Shown: positions 1 through 5,334 of the stretch, piece after piece
Position numbering within the stretch: position 1 is the stretch's first letter
Layout of the letters: every line of letters starts with the position of its first letter
DNA from: Pseudomonadota bacterium
GTDB lineage: Bacteria; Pseudomonadota; Alphaproteobacteria; Rhizobiales; Xanthobacteraceae
Direction: 5' to 3'
Length of the DNA stretch: 5,334 nt
Assembly (NCBI GenBank): GCA_023430245.1
Contig: JAEZBA010000531.1
Location: 1 to 5,334, forward strand
Notes under the pieces: model-generated
What the model was told of the DNA's origin: nothing
Databases searched by the model: none
What the model saw: only the letters and a program-made list of their open reading frames with translations
Position numbers and translations under genes: made by a program

Positions 1-154
1 CGCAATCGGTGGCGCCGGCACCGGCGACCGCGCGCAGCACATGCGCCAGCAGCGGCTCGTTGCCGATCGGGTGCAACACCTTGGGCAGGGACGATCGCAT
101 GCGGGTGCCCTCACCCGCCGCAAGTACCACCGCCAGACATGTCCGTTCTGCCAT
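1..154 (-). CDS. glmU: Bifunctional UDP-GlcNAc pyrophosphorylase / glucosamine-1-phosphate acetyltransferase GlmU, N-terminal 51 codons only
   Basis: Translated on the minus strand from the ATG at 154-152, the protein starts MAERTCLAVVLAAGEGTRMR and continues SSLPKVLHPI. This is the nucleotide-binding signature of the GlmU uridylyltransferase domain: LAAGxGTRM, then SxLPKVLH, at residues 11-28. GlmU makes UDP-N-acetylglucosamine from glucosamine-1-phosphate, acetyl-CoA and UTP in the cytoplasm, feeding peptidoglycan and lipid A. The acetyltransferase half lies outside the window. The start is supported by a GAGG six bases upstream (161-164). A second in-frame Met (residue 19) is inside the motif and cannot be the start. 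MobA-type transferases were considered, but they carry LAGGxSxRMG rather than this LPKVLH form. The gene diverges from the SPOR-like gene at 360 across a 205-bp spacer with no convincing promoter or terminator. Confidence 0.93.
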   Translation of the reverse strand, partial: MAERTCLAVVLAAGEGTRMRSSLPKVLHPIGNEPLLAHVLRAVAGAGATDC

Positions 155-160
155 CACCGA

Positions 161-166
161 CCTCGT
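161..166 (-). promoter_or_regulatory. Ribosome binding site of glmU
   Basis: Read on the minus strand, ACGAGG lies six bases before the ATG at 154. It is one of the few recognisable Shine-Dalgarno sequences in the window and it fixes the glmU start. Confidence 0.6.
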
Positions 167-359
167 TTCAGGCCCGCGTCATAGCCCGGCGGGGTCTCGC
201 CGAAAAGCCGCCCTTGCCGTCGACGCTTGGGGCAAGGCCCCGGCATCCGGCTGAATTTCGTTTGGCCGCACCGTTCCGTCTCGGGAACCGGATCTTATCG
301 CGGCAAGCCTCGGAACACTGGCGGGCCAGCGACGGCCGCTCCTGCTAGGATTTCTCCAA

Positions 360-1205
360 ATGATTCGCAGCGAACCCATAACGCCCGGTCCCCGGATTGC
401 ATCTGCCACTTCGTCATCGGCGCAAGATGACGGTGGTTACCGGCGGCTGTTCCAGCTTGGGCTGTGGGGCGGAGCGGCGGCCGCCTGCCTGCTGCTGGTG
501 GCCTTCGCCACCCGGACCGAGTCCGGTCATGCGCGCATGTTGTCAGCCTATGCCGCGCTGACCGGAGCCGCGGAGGAAGAGAAGCGGCAGTCTGCCGCGC
601 GCGAGCGGGAGCTCGACGATGCCCGTCGCATGACAGCGATGATCCGGAATCTCACCGAGGACCGGGATCGGCTGCTGGCCCGCATGACCGCGCTCGAGCG
701 CAATTATGAGGACGTGACCGGCTCGATCGGCAAACTCGCCAACGGCGCCAACACCGCCAAGCCGCCGGAAGCAGAAGCTGCAGCCGTCGCCGTCACCGCA
801 GTTCCAACCCAGCCGGCGGCGATGCCGGTCGCCAGCGCCCCGGCCACCACTCAGGCCACAACGCAGGCCGCCGCTCCGGCTGCGGCGCCGGCCGCTGCCG
901 CACTGGAGCAGCCGGGCGCGGTTTCGACCAAATCGGAATTCGGCATCGATATCGGAGGTGCGCCGACGCTCGCCGGGCTGCGCAGCGCCTGGGAGCGCGC
1001 CAGCCGCAATCATGGCGTGCTGCTGGATGGCTTGCGGCCGTTGATCGCCGTGCGCGACGGCCGCGCCGGACAGGTCGAATTGCGGTTGGTGGTCGGCCCG
1101 ATCGGAAACGCCGCCGCCGCTGCGAGACTTTGCGCGGCGCTGGCCGGCGCAGGGCTGTCGTGCCAGCCGACCATGTTCGAGGGCCAGCGCCTGGCGTTGC
1201 GCTAG
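360..1205 (+). CDS. Membrane-anchored coiled-coil protein with C-terminal SPOR-like domain
   Basis: The 281-residue protein has a short cytoplasmic N-terminus and one hydrophobic helix at about residues 31-50. A charged heptad-like stretch (about 70-118, rich in E, R, L, A) is probably a coiled coil. A Pro/Ala/Thr-rich flexible linker follows (about 134-188). The C-terminal domain (about 192-281) has the SPOR pattern: FGIDIGGA, then LRSAWERA, LRPLIAV, LRLVVGP and a Cys pair, C258 and C268, ten residues apart. SPOR domains bind denuded glycan strands of peptidoglycan, often at division sites, so a periplasmic envelope role is inferred, not shown. The ATG at 360 has an AGGA at 347-350, nine bases upstream. 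The gene reads in the same direction as the small membrane protein gene 51 bp downstream and could be co-transcribed with it. The exact family member is not recognised. Confidence 0.8.
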   Translation: MIRSEPITPGPRIASATSSSAQDDGGYRRLFQLGLWGGAAAACLLLVAFATRTESGHARMLSAYAALTGAAEEEKRQSAARERELDDARRMTAMIRNLTEDRDRLLARMTALERNYEDVTGSIGKLANGANTAKPPEAEAAAVAVTAVPTQPAAMPVASAPATTQATTQAAAPAAAPAAAALEQPGAVSTKSEFGIDIGGAPTLAGLRSAWERASRNHGVLLDGLRPLIAVRDGRAGQVELRLVVGPIGNAAAAARLCAALAGAGLSCQPTMFEGQRLALR

Positions 1206-1256
1206 CTTGCTGCGCACCAGGTTGTCCGAGGGCAGCCGGTTCGGCATAGTCCGGAC

Positions 1257-1649
1257 ATGACCTCGCCCATGCTCTTCGCCCCGACCGCGCGCCAGACCAG
1301 CTGGCTGATCGCGCTTGGCCTGATCTCGCTCGGCTATGCGCTCTATCTGCGCTATCTCGCCATCGAGATGTCGAGTGTCGGACTCGCCTGTCAGGCCGGA
1401 TCCCAGACCTGGCTATGCGCCACCCGCCAATTGGTGATGACGCTGTTCAATCATTCGGTGTTCGGCTGGGTCGCGCTCGGGGCTGCGATCGTCAACCTGT
1501 TGCGGCCGACGCTGGCGGTCTTCGCGCTGGGCCTGGTCGCCGCCGCGTTCGGGGTCGTTCTCTATAATGTCGCGCTCGCGGCCCTTGCGGCAGCCCTGCT
1601 CATCCTGAGCTTCGCGCGGCCAGTGAGACGCGAAAGCGAACAAGACTGA
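1257..1649 (+). CDS. Small four-helix membrane protein with a loop cysteine pair, function unknown
   Basis: The 130-residue protein has four predicted membrane helices, at about residues 14-34, 62-82, 85-103 and 104-120. Arg residues at the N-terminus, at R83 and in the RPVRR tail fit cytoplasmic ends. That would place the loop between helices 1 and 2 in the periplasm. The loop holds the only two cysteines, C45 and C54. The size, helix count and loop Cys pair recall vitamin K epoxide reductase/DsbB-like oxidoreductases, but the CxxC of the VKOR active site is absent, so I do not assign that function. The ATG at 1257 has no clear Shine-Dalgarno; a second ATG lies at 1269. The last 50 bp overlap the 3' end of ndvC on the opposite strand. 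The hydrophobic pattern and codon use support a real gene. Confidence 0.72.
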   Translation: MTSPMLFAPTARQTSWLIALGLISLGYALYLRYLAIEMSSVGLACQAGSQTWLCATRQLVMTLFNHSVFGWVALGAAIVNLLRPTLAVFALGLVAAAFGVVLYNVALAALAAALLILSFARPVRRESEQD

Positions 1650-3231
1650 GCGACAGCAGCAGCAGCAGCAGGCACAGCCAGACCGACTGCCAGTTCGCGA
1701 CACTCTCATTGAAGAGAATATAGACCGCCGACAGCGCCAGCGTGGCTGCGGCGAGCCGCTCGGCAAGGCCCTGCCCGAGGCCCCCGGTACGGGACCATAG
1801 CGCCAGTACCGCGATCGGGACGATCGAAGCGGTCAGTGCCGCAAACGGAAAGTCCTTGTAGCGGGGATCAAAGACCAGCCCGAGCGCGACCTGGATCGCG
1901 ATCACCGTGGTCGCGACAGTCAGCATGCCCGCGATCCATTCGGCACCGGACAGGGCCGGTCCGTCGCGACGTCCCAGGACGTCGGCAAAGGATGGCAGCC
2001 GCTCCTCCCGCATCAGCACAAAGGCAACAGCCAGCGGCGTCAGAGCAGCCAGGGCGACCAGAGCCGCGGAGCGCAGCCAGCCGCCAATGCCGAGACTCTC
2101 GTAGATCGTCAATTCAGCCGCCCAGCCAATCATGGCGCCGCCGGCGAGCGCGATGGCCGCGACCGCGACCCAGCGCGACACCGGCACGTCCCGGCGCCTG
2201 CCCCATAGCGCCGCGCCAAAGACCAGCGCCGCGAATCCGACCCCGGCAGCGGCCTGCTGCCGCCACAGCGGATGATTGGAGACCGGCTTGCCCCATTCGA
2301 ATTTCGCCTGCCGGGTGGCATCGTCCAGCAATCCCCAATAGCCGCCGACCGTGCCTTCCAGCCTGCGCTTCCAGGGCTGGTCGAAGGCCTCGATCACGTT
2401 GACCCGGTAGCCCTTGCGGTTGGCGACGGCGAGGACCTCCTGCAGGACCAGCGCCTGGTTAACCAGAGAGGGTAACGCCGCCTCCCGCATCCGGCCGGCG
2501 CTCGGCCATCCGGTCTCGCCGATCAGGATCTCCTTGCCGGGAAACGCCGCCGCCATCCGCTCGCGGATCGATTCGACGTGCGCGGCCGCAGCCGTGGCCG
2601 GGATCGGGAAGTCCTCCCAATACGGGAGGATGTGGATGGTCACGAAATCGACGGCAGAAGCGAGGTCGCGGTGACGCAGCCAGAACTCCCAGACATCGGC
2701 ATAGGTCACCGGTACCGCCGTCCGGCTCTTCACCTCGCGCAGGAAGGCGGCGACGCTGTCAGCCGACAATTCGCCCCGCAGCAAGACCTCGTTGCCGACC
2801 ACCACCGACTGGATAACGTCCGGGAATTCCTTGGTCAGCCGGACGATGGTCTCGACCTGCTCGCGGTTCTTGTCGGCATGACTGGACAGCCACAGCCCCT
2901 GAATGACCTTCAGTCCGACCCGCCGTGCGATCTCCGGCACCTGTTCGAGCCCATGCTCGATCGAATAGGTGCGGATGCAGTCGGTCAGCGACTTTAGCCG
3001 GACCAGATCGTCTTCGATCTGCGCGGCGGCGATATAGGTATCCGCCCGCAGCGGCGACTGATTGCCGCGGAATGGAGCGTAGGAGAGACATTGGAGTTTA
3101 TCTCCGGCGCCGCTCGCGCTCGGCATCGCAACCGGCCGGCCGAGCCAACACCATACCAGTGCGATCAGGATCGCCACCACGACGAGGAAGATCGCCGGAA
3201 GCAGCGGCCGGCTTAACGTGTGTTCATTCAT
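1600..3231 (-). CDS. ndvC: NdvC-like GH17 membrane protein for cyclic beta-(1,3),(1,6)-glucan synthesis
   Basis: From the ATG at 3231 the protein is 543 residues (about 60 kDa). It has an N-terminal signal-anchor helix (about 11-30), a periplasmic GH17 domain (about 45-316) and about seven C-terminal membrane helices (326-343, 353-371, 386-405, 433-453, 463-479, 491-506, 513-530). The GH17 catalytic pair is visible: acid/base E148 in VVVGNEVLLRG (codon 2790-2788) and nucleophile E239 in ILIGETGWPSAG (codon 2517-2515). The HILPYWE and DQPWK motifs are also present. In Bradyrhizobium, NdvC is genetically required for beta-1,6 linkages in cyclic glucan; by family it should be a transglycosylase, not a sugar-nucleotide glycosyltransferase. 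The frame stays open upstream to a TTG at 3300, but those 23 extra residues are polar and not signal-like, so I prefer the ATG, which has no strong Shine-Dalgarno. The stop overlaps the convergent gene at 1649. Calling it ndvC rests on architecture and the neighbouring ndvB. Confidence 0.86.
   Translation of the reverse strand: MNEHTLSRPLLPAIFLVVVAILIALVWCWLGRPVAMPSASGAGDKLQCLSYAPFRGNQSPLRADTYIAAAQIEDDLVRLKSLTDCIRTYSIEHGLEQVPEIARRVGLKVIQGLWLSSHADKNREQVETIVRLTKEFPDVIQSVVVGNEVLLRGELSADSVAAFLREVKSRTAVPVTYADVWEFWLRHRDLASAVDFVTIHILPYWEDFPIPATAAAAHVESIRERMAAAFPGKEILIGETGWPSAGRMREAALPSLVNQALVLQEVLAVANRKGYRVNVIEAFDQPWKRRLEGTVGGYWGLLDDATRQAKFEWGKPVSNHPLWRQQAAAGVGFAALVFGAALWGRRRDVPVSRWVAVAAIALAGGAMIGWAAELTIYESLGIGGWLRSAALVALAALTPLAVAFVLMREERLPSFADVLGRRDGPALSGAEWIAGMLTVATTVIAIQVALGLVFDPRYKDFPFAALTASIVPIAVLALWSRTGGLGQGLAERLAAATLALSAVYILFNESVANWQSVWLCLLLLLLSLSLVRFRVSLAARSSG
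1654..1671. repeat. (CAG)6 trinucleotide tract inside ndvC
   Basis: Six perfect CAG units on the plus strand read as (CTG)6 in ndvC and encode L521-L526 in its last membrane helix. The tract lies five bases past the stop of the convergent gene, so length changes would affect only ndvC. In-frame unit loss or gain would alter helix length without shifting the frame. Confidence 0.85.
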
Positions 3232-3300
3232 CAGGAGTCGTCGTCCGTGCTCGTCCGGGATCTCGGCCCGCCCTTTCGCACGAACACCGGTGCGCGCCAA

Positions 3301-3329
3301 ATGTCACCGCGATGCGGTGTCACGTGCAA
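3301..3329 (-). promoter_or_regulatory. Weak candidate promoter for ndvC
   Basis: On the minus strand TTGCAC (3329-3324) and TGACAT (3306-3301) are separated by exactly 17 bases. Each matches the sigma-70 consensus at only three of six positions. The spacer contains most of the imperfect dyad at 3302-3322. The position, about 70 bp before the ndvC start, is plausible, but the match alone is weak. Confidence 0.25.
3302..3322. promoter_or_regulatory. Imperfect inverted repeat in the ndvC / exported-protein spacer, candidate operator
   Basis: The arms TGTCACCGC and GCGGTGTCA flank GAT and pair at eight of nine positions. The same stretch also holds TGTCAC twice in direct orientation, 16 bp start to start (3302 and 3318). 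It sits in the 227-bp spacer between the divergent starts at 3231 and 3459, where a shared regulator could act on both genes. There is no T-run, so a terminator is unlikely. A CACGTG at 3321-3326 adjoins the right arm. Confidence 0.4.
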
Positions 3330-3458
3330 GCTGGACAAAAGCCGTGAAAGGCGGAAATCTCCTGCCGTCGGTTCAAGGCCGCATTGCGGACGGAATCCGA
3401 TGTAGACTGCAGGCCTTAACACCAACGTCGCGCCAACGCGCCAGAGTATCCAGCCATC

Positions 3459-3926
3459 ATGCTCCGCCTTTTGATTGTCGCGCCAGCTCTCTGCCTTGCC
3501 CTGCACCTCGGCGCCACGCCGGCCCTGGCCCAGAACGAACAGGCCGACAAGGCGAAGCAGCAAGCCGCCGAACAGGCCAGGAAGGACGCGCAGCGCCTGA
3601 ACGATCTTTCGGAAGTGTCCAAACAGATGACCGGCCCGGCCGGCAATCCGGAATGCGTCTGGGTCGGCCGCCGCGTGGTCCACCGTCTGTTTCAGGACGA
3701 TCTCGATACCGCCTTCCGCCACATGGACCTGTACGACCGGTTCGGTTGCCCCGGCGGACACATCCAGGCGGCCTTCCGTTGCGTTGTCATGCAGGGGCCG
3801 ATCGTCGATGCCAAGGCGCAGGAAAACATTTTGAACCGCGTCCATTCATGCTGGGTTAATCCTGCGGCGCCTCCTGCTCCATCCACTGCGGCCACAACGC
3901 CGCAGTCAGGAACCACGACGCAGTAG
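3459..3926 (+). CDS. Small exported four-cysteine protein between ndvC and ndvB, function unknown
   Basis: The 155-residue protein begins with a clear signal peptide (MLR, hydrophobic core, PALA then Q; cleavage expected after A24), giving a periplasmic protein of about 131 residues. A charged, probably helical K/A/Q/E stretch follows (about 26-57). The core has four cysteines, C66, C97, C108 and C131, which could form two disulfides. Notable segments are NPECVWVGRRVVHRLFQDD and FGCPGGHIQAAFRCVV. The tail (about 134-155) is Pro/Ala/Thr/Ser-rich and probably disordered. I recognise no enzyme motif or family. It is divergent from ndvC and 163 bp ahead of ndvB in the same direction, so a role in glucan synthesis, export or control is inferred from position only. 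From memory, a third Bradyrhizobium gene, ndvD, was described between ndvB and ndvC; I cannot tell whether this is it, and I recall a larger product, so no symbol is given. The start lacks a strong Shine-Dalgarno. Confidence 0.78.
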   Translation: MLRLLIVAPALCLALHLGATPALAQNEQADKAKQQAAEQARKDAQRLNDLSEVSKQMTGPAGNPECVWVGRRVVHRLFQDDLDTAFRHMDLYDRFGCPGGHIQAAFRCVVMQGPIVDAKAQENILNRVHSCWVNPAAPPAPSTAATTPQSGTTTQ

Positions 3927-3987
3927 CGGCGTTTAAGATTTGCGAAACGGCATCACTACGTCATCAATTCGCCATGCCGCGATGCGA

Positions 3988-4016
3988 TTGAAAATCTGGC
4001 TCACGTGAGCTATCTG
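3988..4016 (+). promoter_or_regulatory. Candidate sigma-70-type promoter of ndvB
   Basis: TTGAAA at 3988-3993 matches five of six bases of the -35 consensus. It is followed after exactly 17 bp by TATCTG at 4011-4016, which keeps the first three bases of the -10 consensus. Transcription would begin near 4023, leaving a leader of about 65 bases before the ATG at 4090. The spacer ends in a perfect palindrome (3999-4010). The -10 match is only moderate. Confidence 0.42.
3999..4010. promoter_or_regulatory. Perfect 12-bp palindrome GCTCACGTGAGC ahead of ndvB, candidate operator
   Basis: The palindrome fills the right part of the spacer of the candidate ndvB promoter and directly abuts its -10 element, the usual place for a repressor or MerR-like site. 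Its TCACGTG core recurs at 3320-3326 in the spacer next to ndvC. No known regulator motif is claimed. Confidence 0.45.
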
Positions 4017-4089
4017 ACTGTCGTAGCAGGTCGCTGTTCCAGGGGACGGGACAGCATCCTTCACCCAGCCCCGTTTGGTTTCGCGTTCT

Positions 4090-5334
4090 ATGCGCCTGGT
4101 CGCGGTGGTCGTCGCGCTCGTAGCCTGCGTGCATGCGGGCCTGTGGGCTTTATCCGAAAAGCGAGTCTCAGCGCCGGACATCGAGGGCCCGCTGGCCAGC
4201 GTGTCCTACGGCAAGCATCCCGATAAGACCGTCGGGGTTTCAGAGATCCGTTCCGACCTTGAAAAACTCGCGCCGCACACGCGCGCGATCCGAACCTATT
4301 CCTCGACCAAGGGCCTGGAAATGGTGCCGCAGATCGCGGCCTCGTCGGGGCTGCGCGTGACCGCGGGCGCCTGGTTCGGCGGCAGTCTCGATGCCGCGGA
4401 GTGGCAGGGCAAAGGCCCCGACGCCACGAACGGCCGTCGCTACCGCGAGCGGATGGCGGACCGCGCGCGGAATACCGCCGAGCTGAATGCGATCATCGAC
4501 ATCGCCCGCCGGAATTCGAATCTCGACGGCCTCGTTCTGGCCAACGAAGCGATCTACCGCGGTGAGACCATTCTGTTCGGCAACGAGACGCTGTCGCCGG
4601 AGGAAGTCGAACTGGCGCGTGCCGCGGCCCAGGTCTCCAAGGCCGAAGAAACCCGCGTCAAGGAACGCATCAATGTCGGCCGCCTGATCAAGGCGATCCG
4701 GGACGTCAAGCGCCAGGTGTCGGTGCCGGTCACGACCGGCGAAATCTGGAGCGTATGGCGCGACCATCCAGAGCTGGTCGCCGCGGTCGATTACATCGCG
4801 GTCCACATCCTGCCCTATTGGGAAGGCGCCCCCGACCAGTCCGCCGTCGATGCCGCGATCGGCGGCTACCACCAGCTCCGCCAGATGTATCCCGGCAAGC
4901 GGATCGTGATCGCCGAATTCGGCTGGCCGAGCGCCGGCTATAACTTCAAGCTCGCCCAGCCGGGCTATTTCGAGCAGGCGCATATCATCCGCGATTTCGT
5001 GGCGCGGGCCAACGCGATCGGCATCGATTACAACATCATCGAAGCGCTGGATCAGCCGTGGAAGATCTCCGAAGGCAGCGTCGGCGCCTATTGGGGTCTG
5101 TTCAACAGCGCCGGCGAGCAGAAATTCGCCTGGACCGGCACCATCACCGACCCCGAATTCCGCAAGCTTGCGCTGCTCGCCCTGCTTCTGGGCGTCCTGT
5201 TCTCGCTGCCGCTGCTGGCCATGAGCGTCACCCTGACCGAAGCCGGAGTCCTGGCCGTGGCCGCCCATGTGGTCGGCGCCTGGTTTGCCGGCGTGTTGGC
5301 ATTATTGAACGGACATTACTTAGTGTGGGGCGAA
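4090..5334 (+). CDS. ndvB: NdvB-like cyclic beta-1,3-glucan synthase, N-terminal 415 codons (signal anchor, GH17 domain, first membrane helices)
   Basis: The frame is open from the ATG at 4090 to the window edge. Residues 3-20 form a signal anchor. Residues about 35-352 are a GH17 domain with acid/base E153 (LVLANEAIYRG, codon 4546-4548), nucleophile E276 (IVIAEFGWPSAG, codon 4915-4917), and the HILPYWE (239-245) and DQPWK (321-325) motifs. Two membrane helices follow (about 359-379 and 385-407). In Bradyrhizobium NdvB (about 100 kDa) a family 2 glycosyltransferase using UDP-glucose follows, so the missing half should lie downstream. GH17 domains of this type are beta-glucan transglycosylases that extend, branch or cyclise beta-1,3 chains in the periplasm. 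Compared with the neighbouring NdvC, two extra segments are present at about residues 98-121 and 160-193. An in-frame TAG at 4024 limits the start; 4090 is the first ATG after it, with a TTG at 4075 as the alternative. No good Shine-Dalgarno is seen; AGGGGA near 4041 is too far away. Confidence 0.88.
   Translation, partial: MRLVAVVVALVACVHAGLWALSEKRVSAPDIEGPLASVSYGKHPDKTVGVSEIRSDLEKLAPHTRAIRTYSSTKGLEMVPQIAASSGLRVTAGAWFGGSLDAAEWQGKGPDATNGRRYRERMADRARNTAELNAIIDIARRNSNLDGLVLANEAIYRGETILFGNETLSPEEVELARAAAQVSKAEETRVKERINVGRLIKAIRDVKRQVSVPVTTGEIWSVWRDHPELVAAVDYIAVHILPYWEGAPDQSAVDAAIGGYHQLRQMYPGKRIVIAEFGWPSAGYNFKLAQPGYFEQAHIIRDFVARANAIGIDYNIIEALDQPWKISEGSVGAYWGLFNSAGEQKFAWTGTITDPEFRKLALLALLLGVLFSLPLLAMSVTLTEAGVLAVAAHVVGAWFAGVLALLNGHYLVWGE

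Noticed and set aside
229..241. GGGGC / GCCCC hairpin as a terminator
   Set aside because: The stem is 5 bp with a 3-base loop and no T-run on either strand, and it lies between divergent genes, where no terminator is expected.
273..288. GTTCC-N6-GGAAC inverted repeat ahead of the SPOR-like gene
   Set aside because: Five-base arms with no aligned promoter elements; this is expected by chance in 200 bp.
543..1247. 234-codon open frame on the minus strand
   Set aside because: Shadow of the SPOR-like gene; the product is a low-complexity R/G/A-rich string.
1836..2402. 188-codon plus-strand frame rich in R, P and S
   Set aside because: Antisense to the membrane-helix part of ndvC; its composition is what the reverse of hydrophobic GC-rich codons gives.
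3232..3300. Longer ndvC starting at TTG 3300
   Set aside because: The 23 added residues are polar and basic and would bury the signal anchor. ATG 3231 places the hydrophobic helix at residues 11-30 as expected.
3231..3845. 204-codon open frame on the minus strand
   Set aside because: It lies antisense to the four-Cys protein, which has a clear signal peptide, and crosses the divergent spacer. No signal, helix or motif supports it.
3933..4181. 82-codon minus-strand frame in the spacer before ndvB
   Set aside because: It overlaps the ndvB start and the promoter-like sequence, and its product has no signal peptide, helix or motif.
4240..5268. Long open frame of 342 codons on the minus strand
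   Set aside because: It is antisense to ndvB, whose frame carries the GH17 catalytic motifs. The minus-strand product has no recognisable domain and a composition (many D, G, R) typical of a GC-rich shadow frame.

Overview
The window looks like chromosomal DNA from an alphaproteobacterium of the Bradyrhizobium/Rhodopseudomonas group (Nitrobacteraceae). The base composition is GC-rich, Shine-Dalgarno signals are sparse, and there is a pair of glycoside hydrolase family 17 (GH17) membrane proteins resembling NdvB and NdvC, the cyclic beta-(1,3),(1,6)-glucan enzymes of Bradyrhizobium. The genus assignment is inference from gene content. I see no mobile element, tRNA, rRNA or CRISPR array.

Left part (1-1649). 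The first 51 codons of glmU (UDP-GlcNAc synthesis for the cell envelope) leave the window leftwards on the minus strand. Reading right, there is a membrane-anchored protein with a coiled coil and a C-terminal SPOR-like domain (360-1205). A four-helix small membrane protein with a Cys pair in its first loop follows (1257-1649). The end of that gene overlaps the 3' end of ndvC by 50 bp, tail to tail.

Right part (1600-5334). This is a cyclic-glucan locus. ndvC (minus strand, 3231 to 1600) encodes an N-terminal anchor, a periplasmic GH17 domain and a seven-helix membrane tail. Divergent from it is an unrecognised exported protein with four cysteines (3459-3926). Then comes ndvB (4090 to the window edge), whose signal anchor, complete GH17 domain and first two following membrane helices are visible; the expected glycosyltransferase 2 part lies beyond the window. 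The ndvB reading frame has no stop inside the window and is easily overlooked, because a 342-codon open frame lies antisense to it.

In the expected scheme, NdvB polymerises beta-1,3-glucan from UDP-glucose at the inner membrane and its GH17 domain remodels or cyclises the chain on the periplasmic side. NdvC is needed for the beta-1,6 linkages. The small Cys-rich exported protein lies exactly between them and is the least explained part of the locus. Two palindromic elements in the spacers, one inside a promoter-like sequence ahead of ndvB, are candidate regulatory sites.
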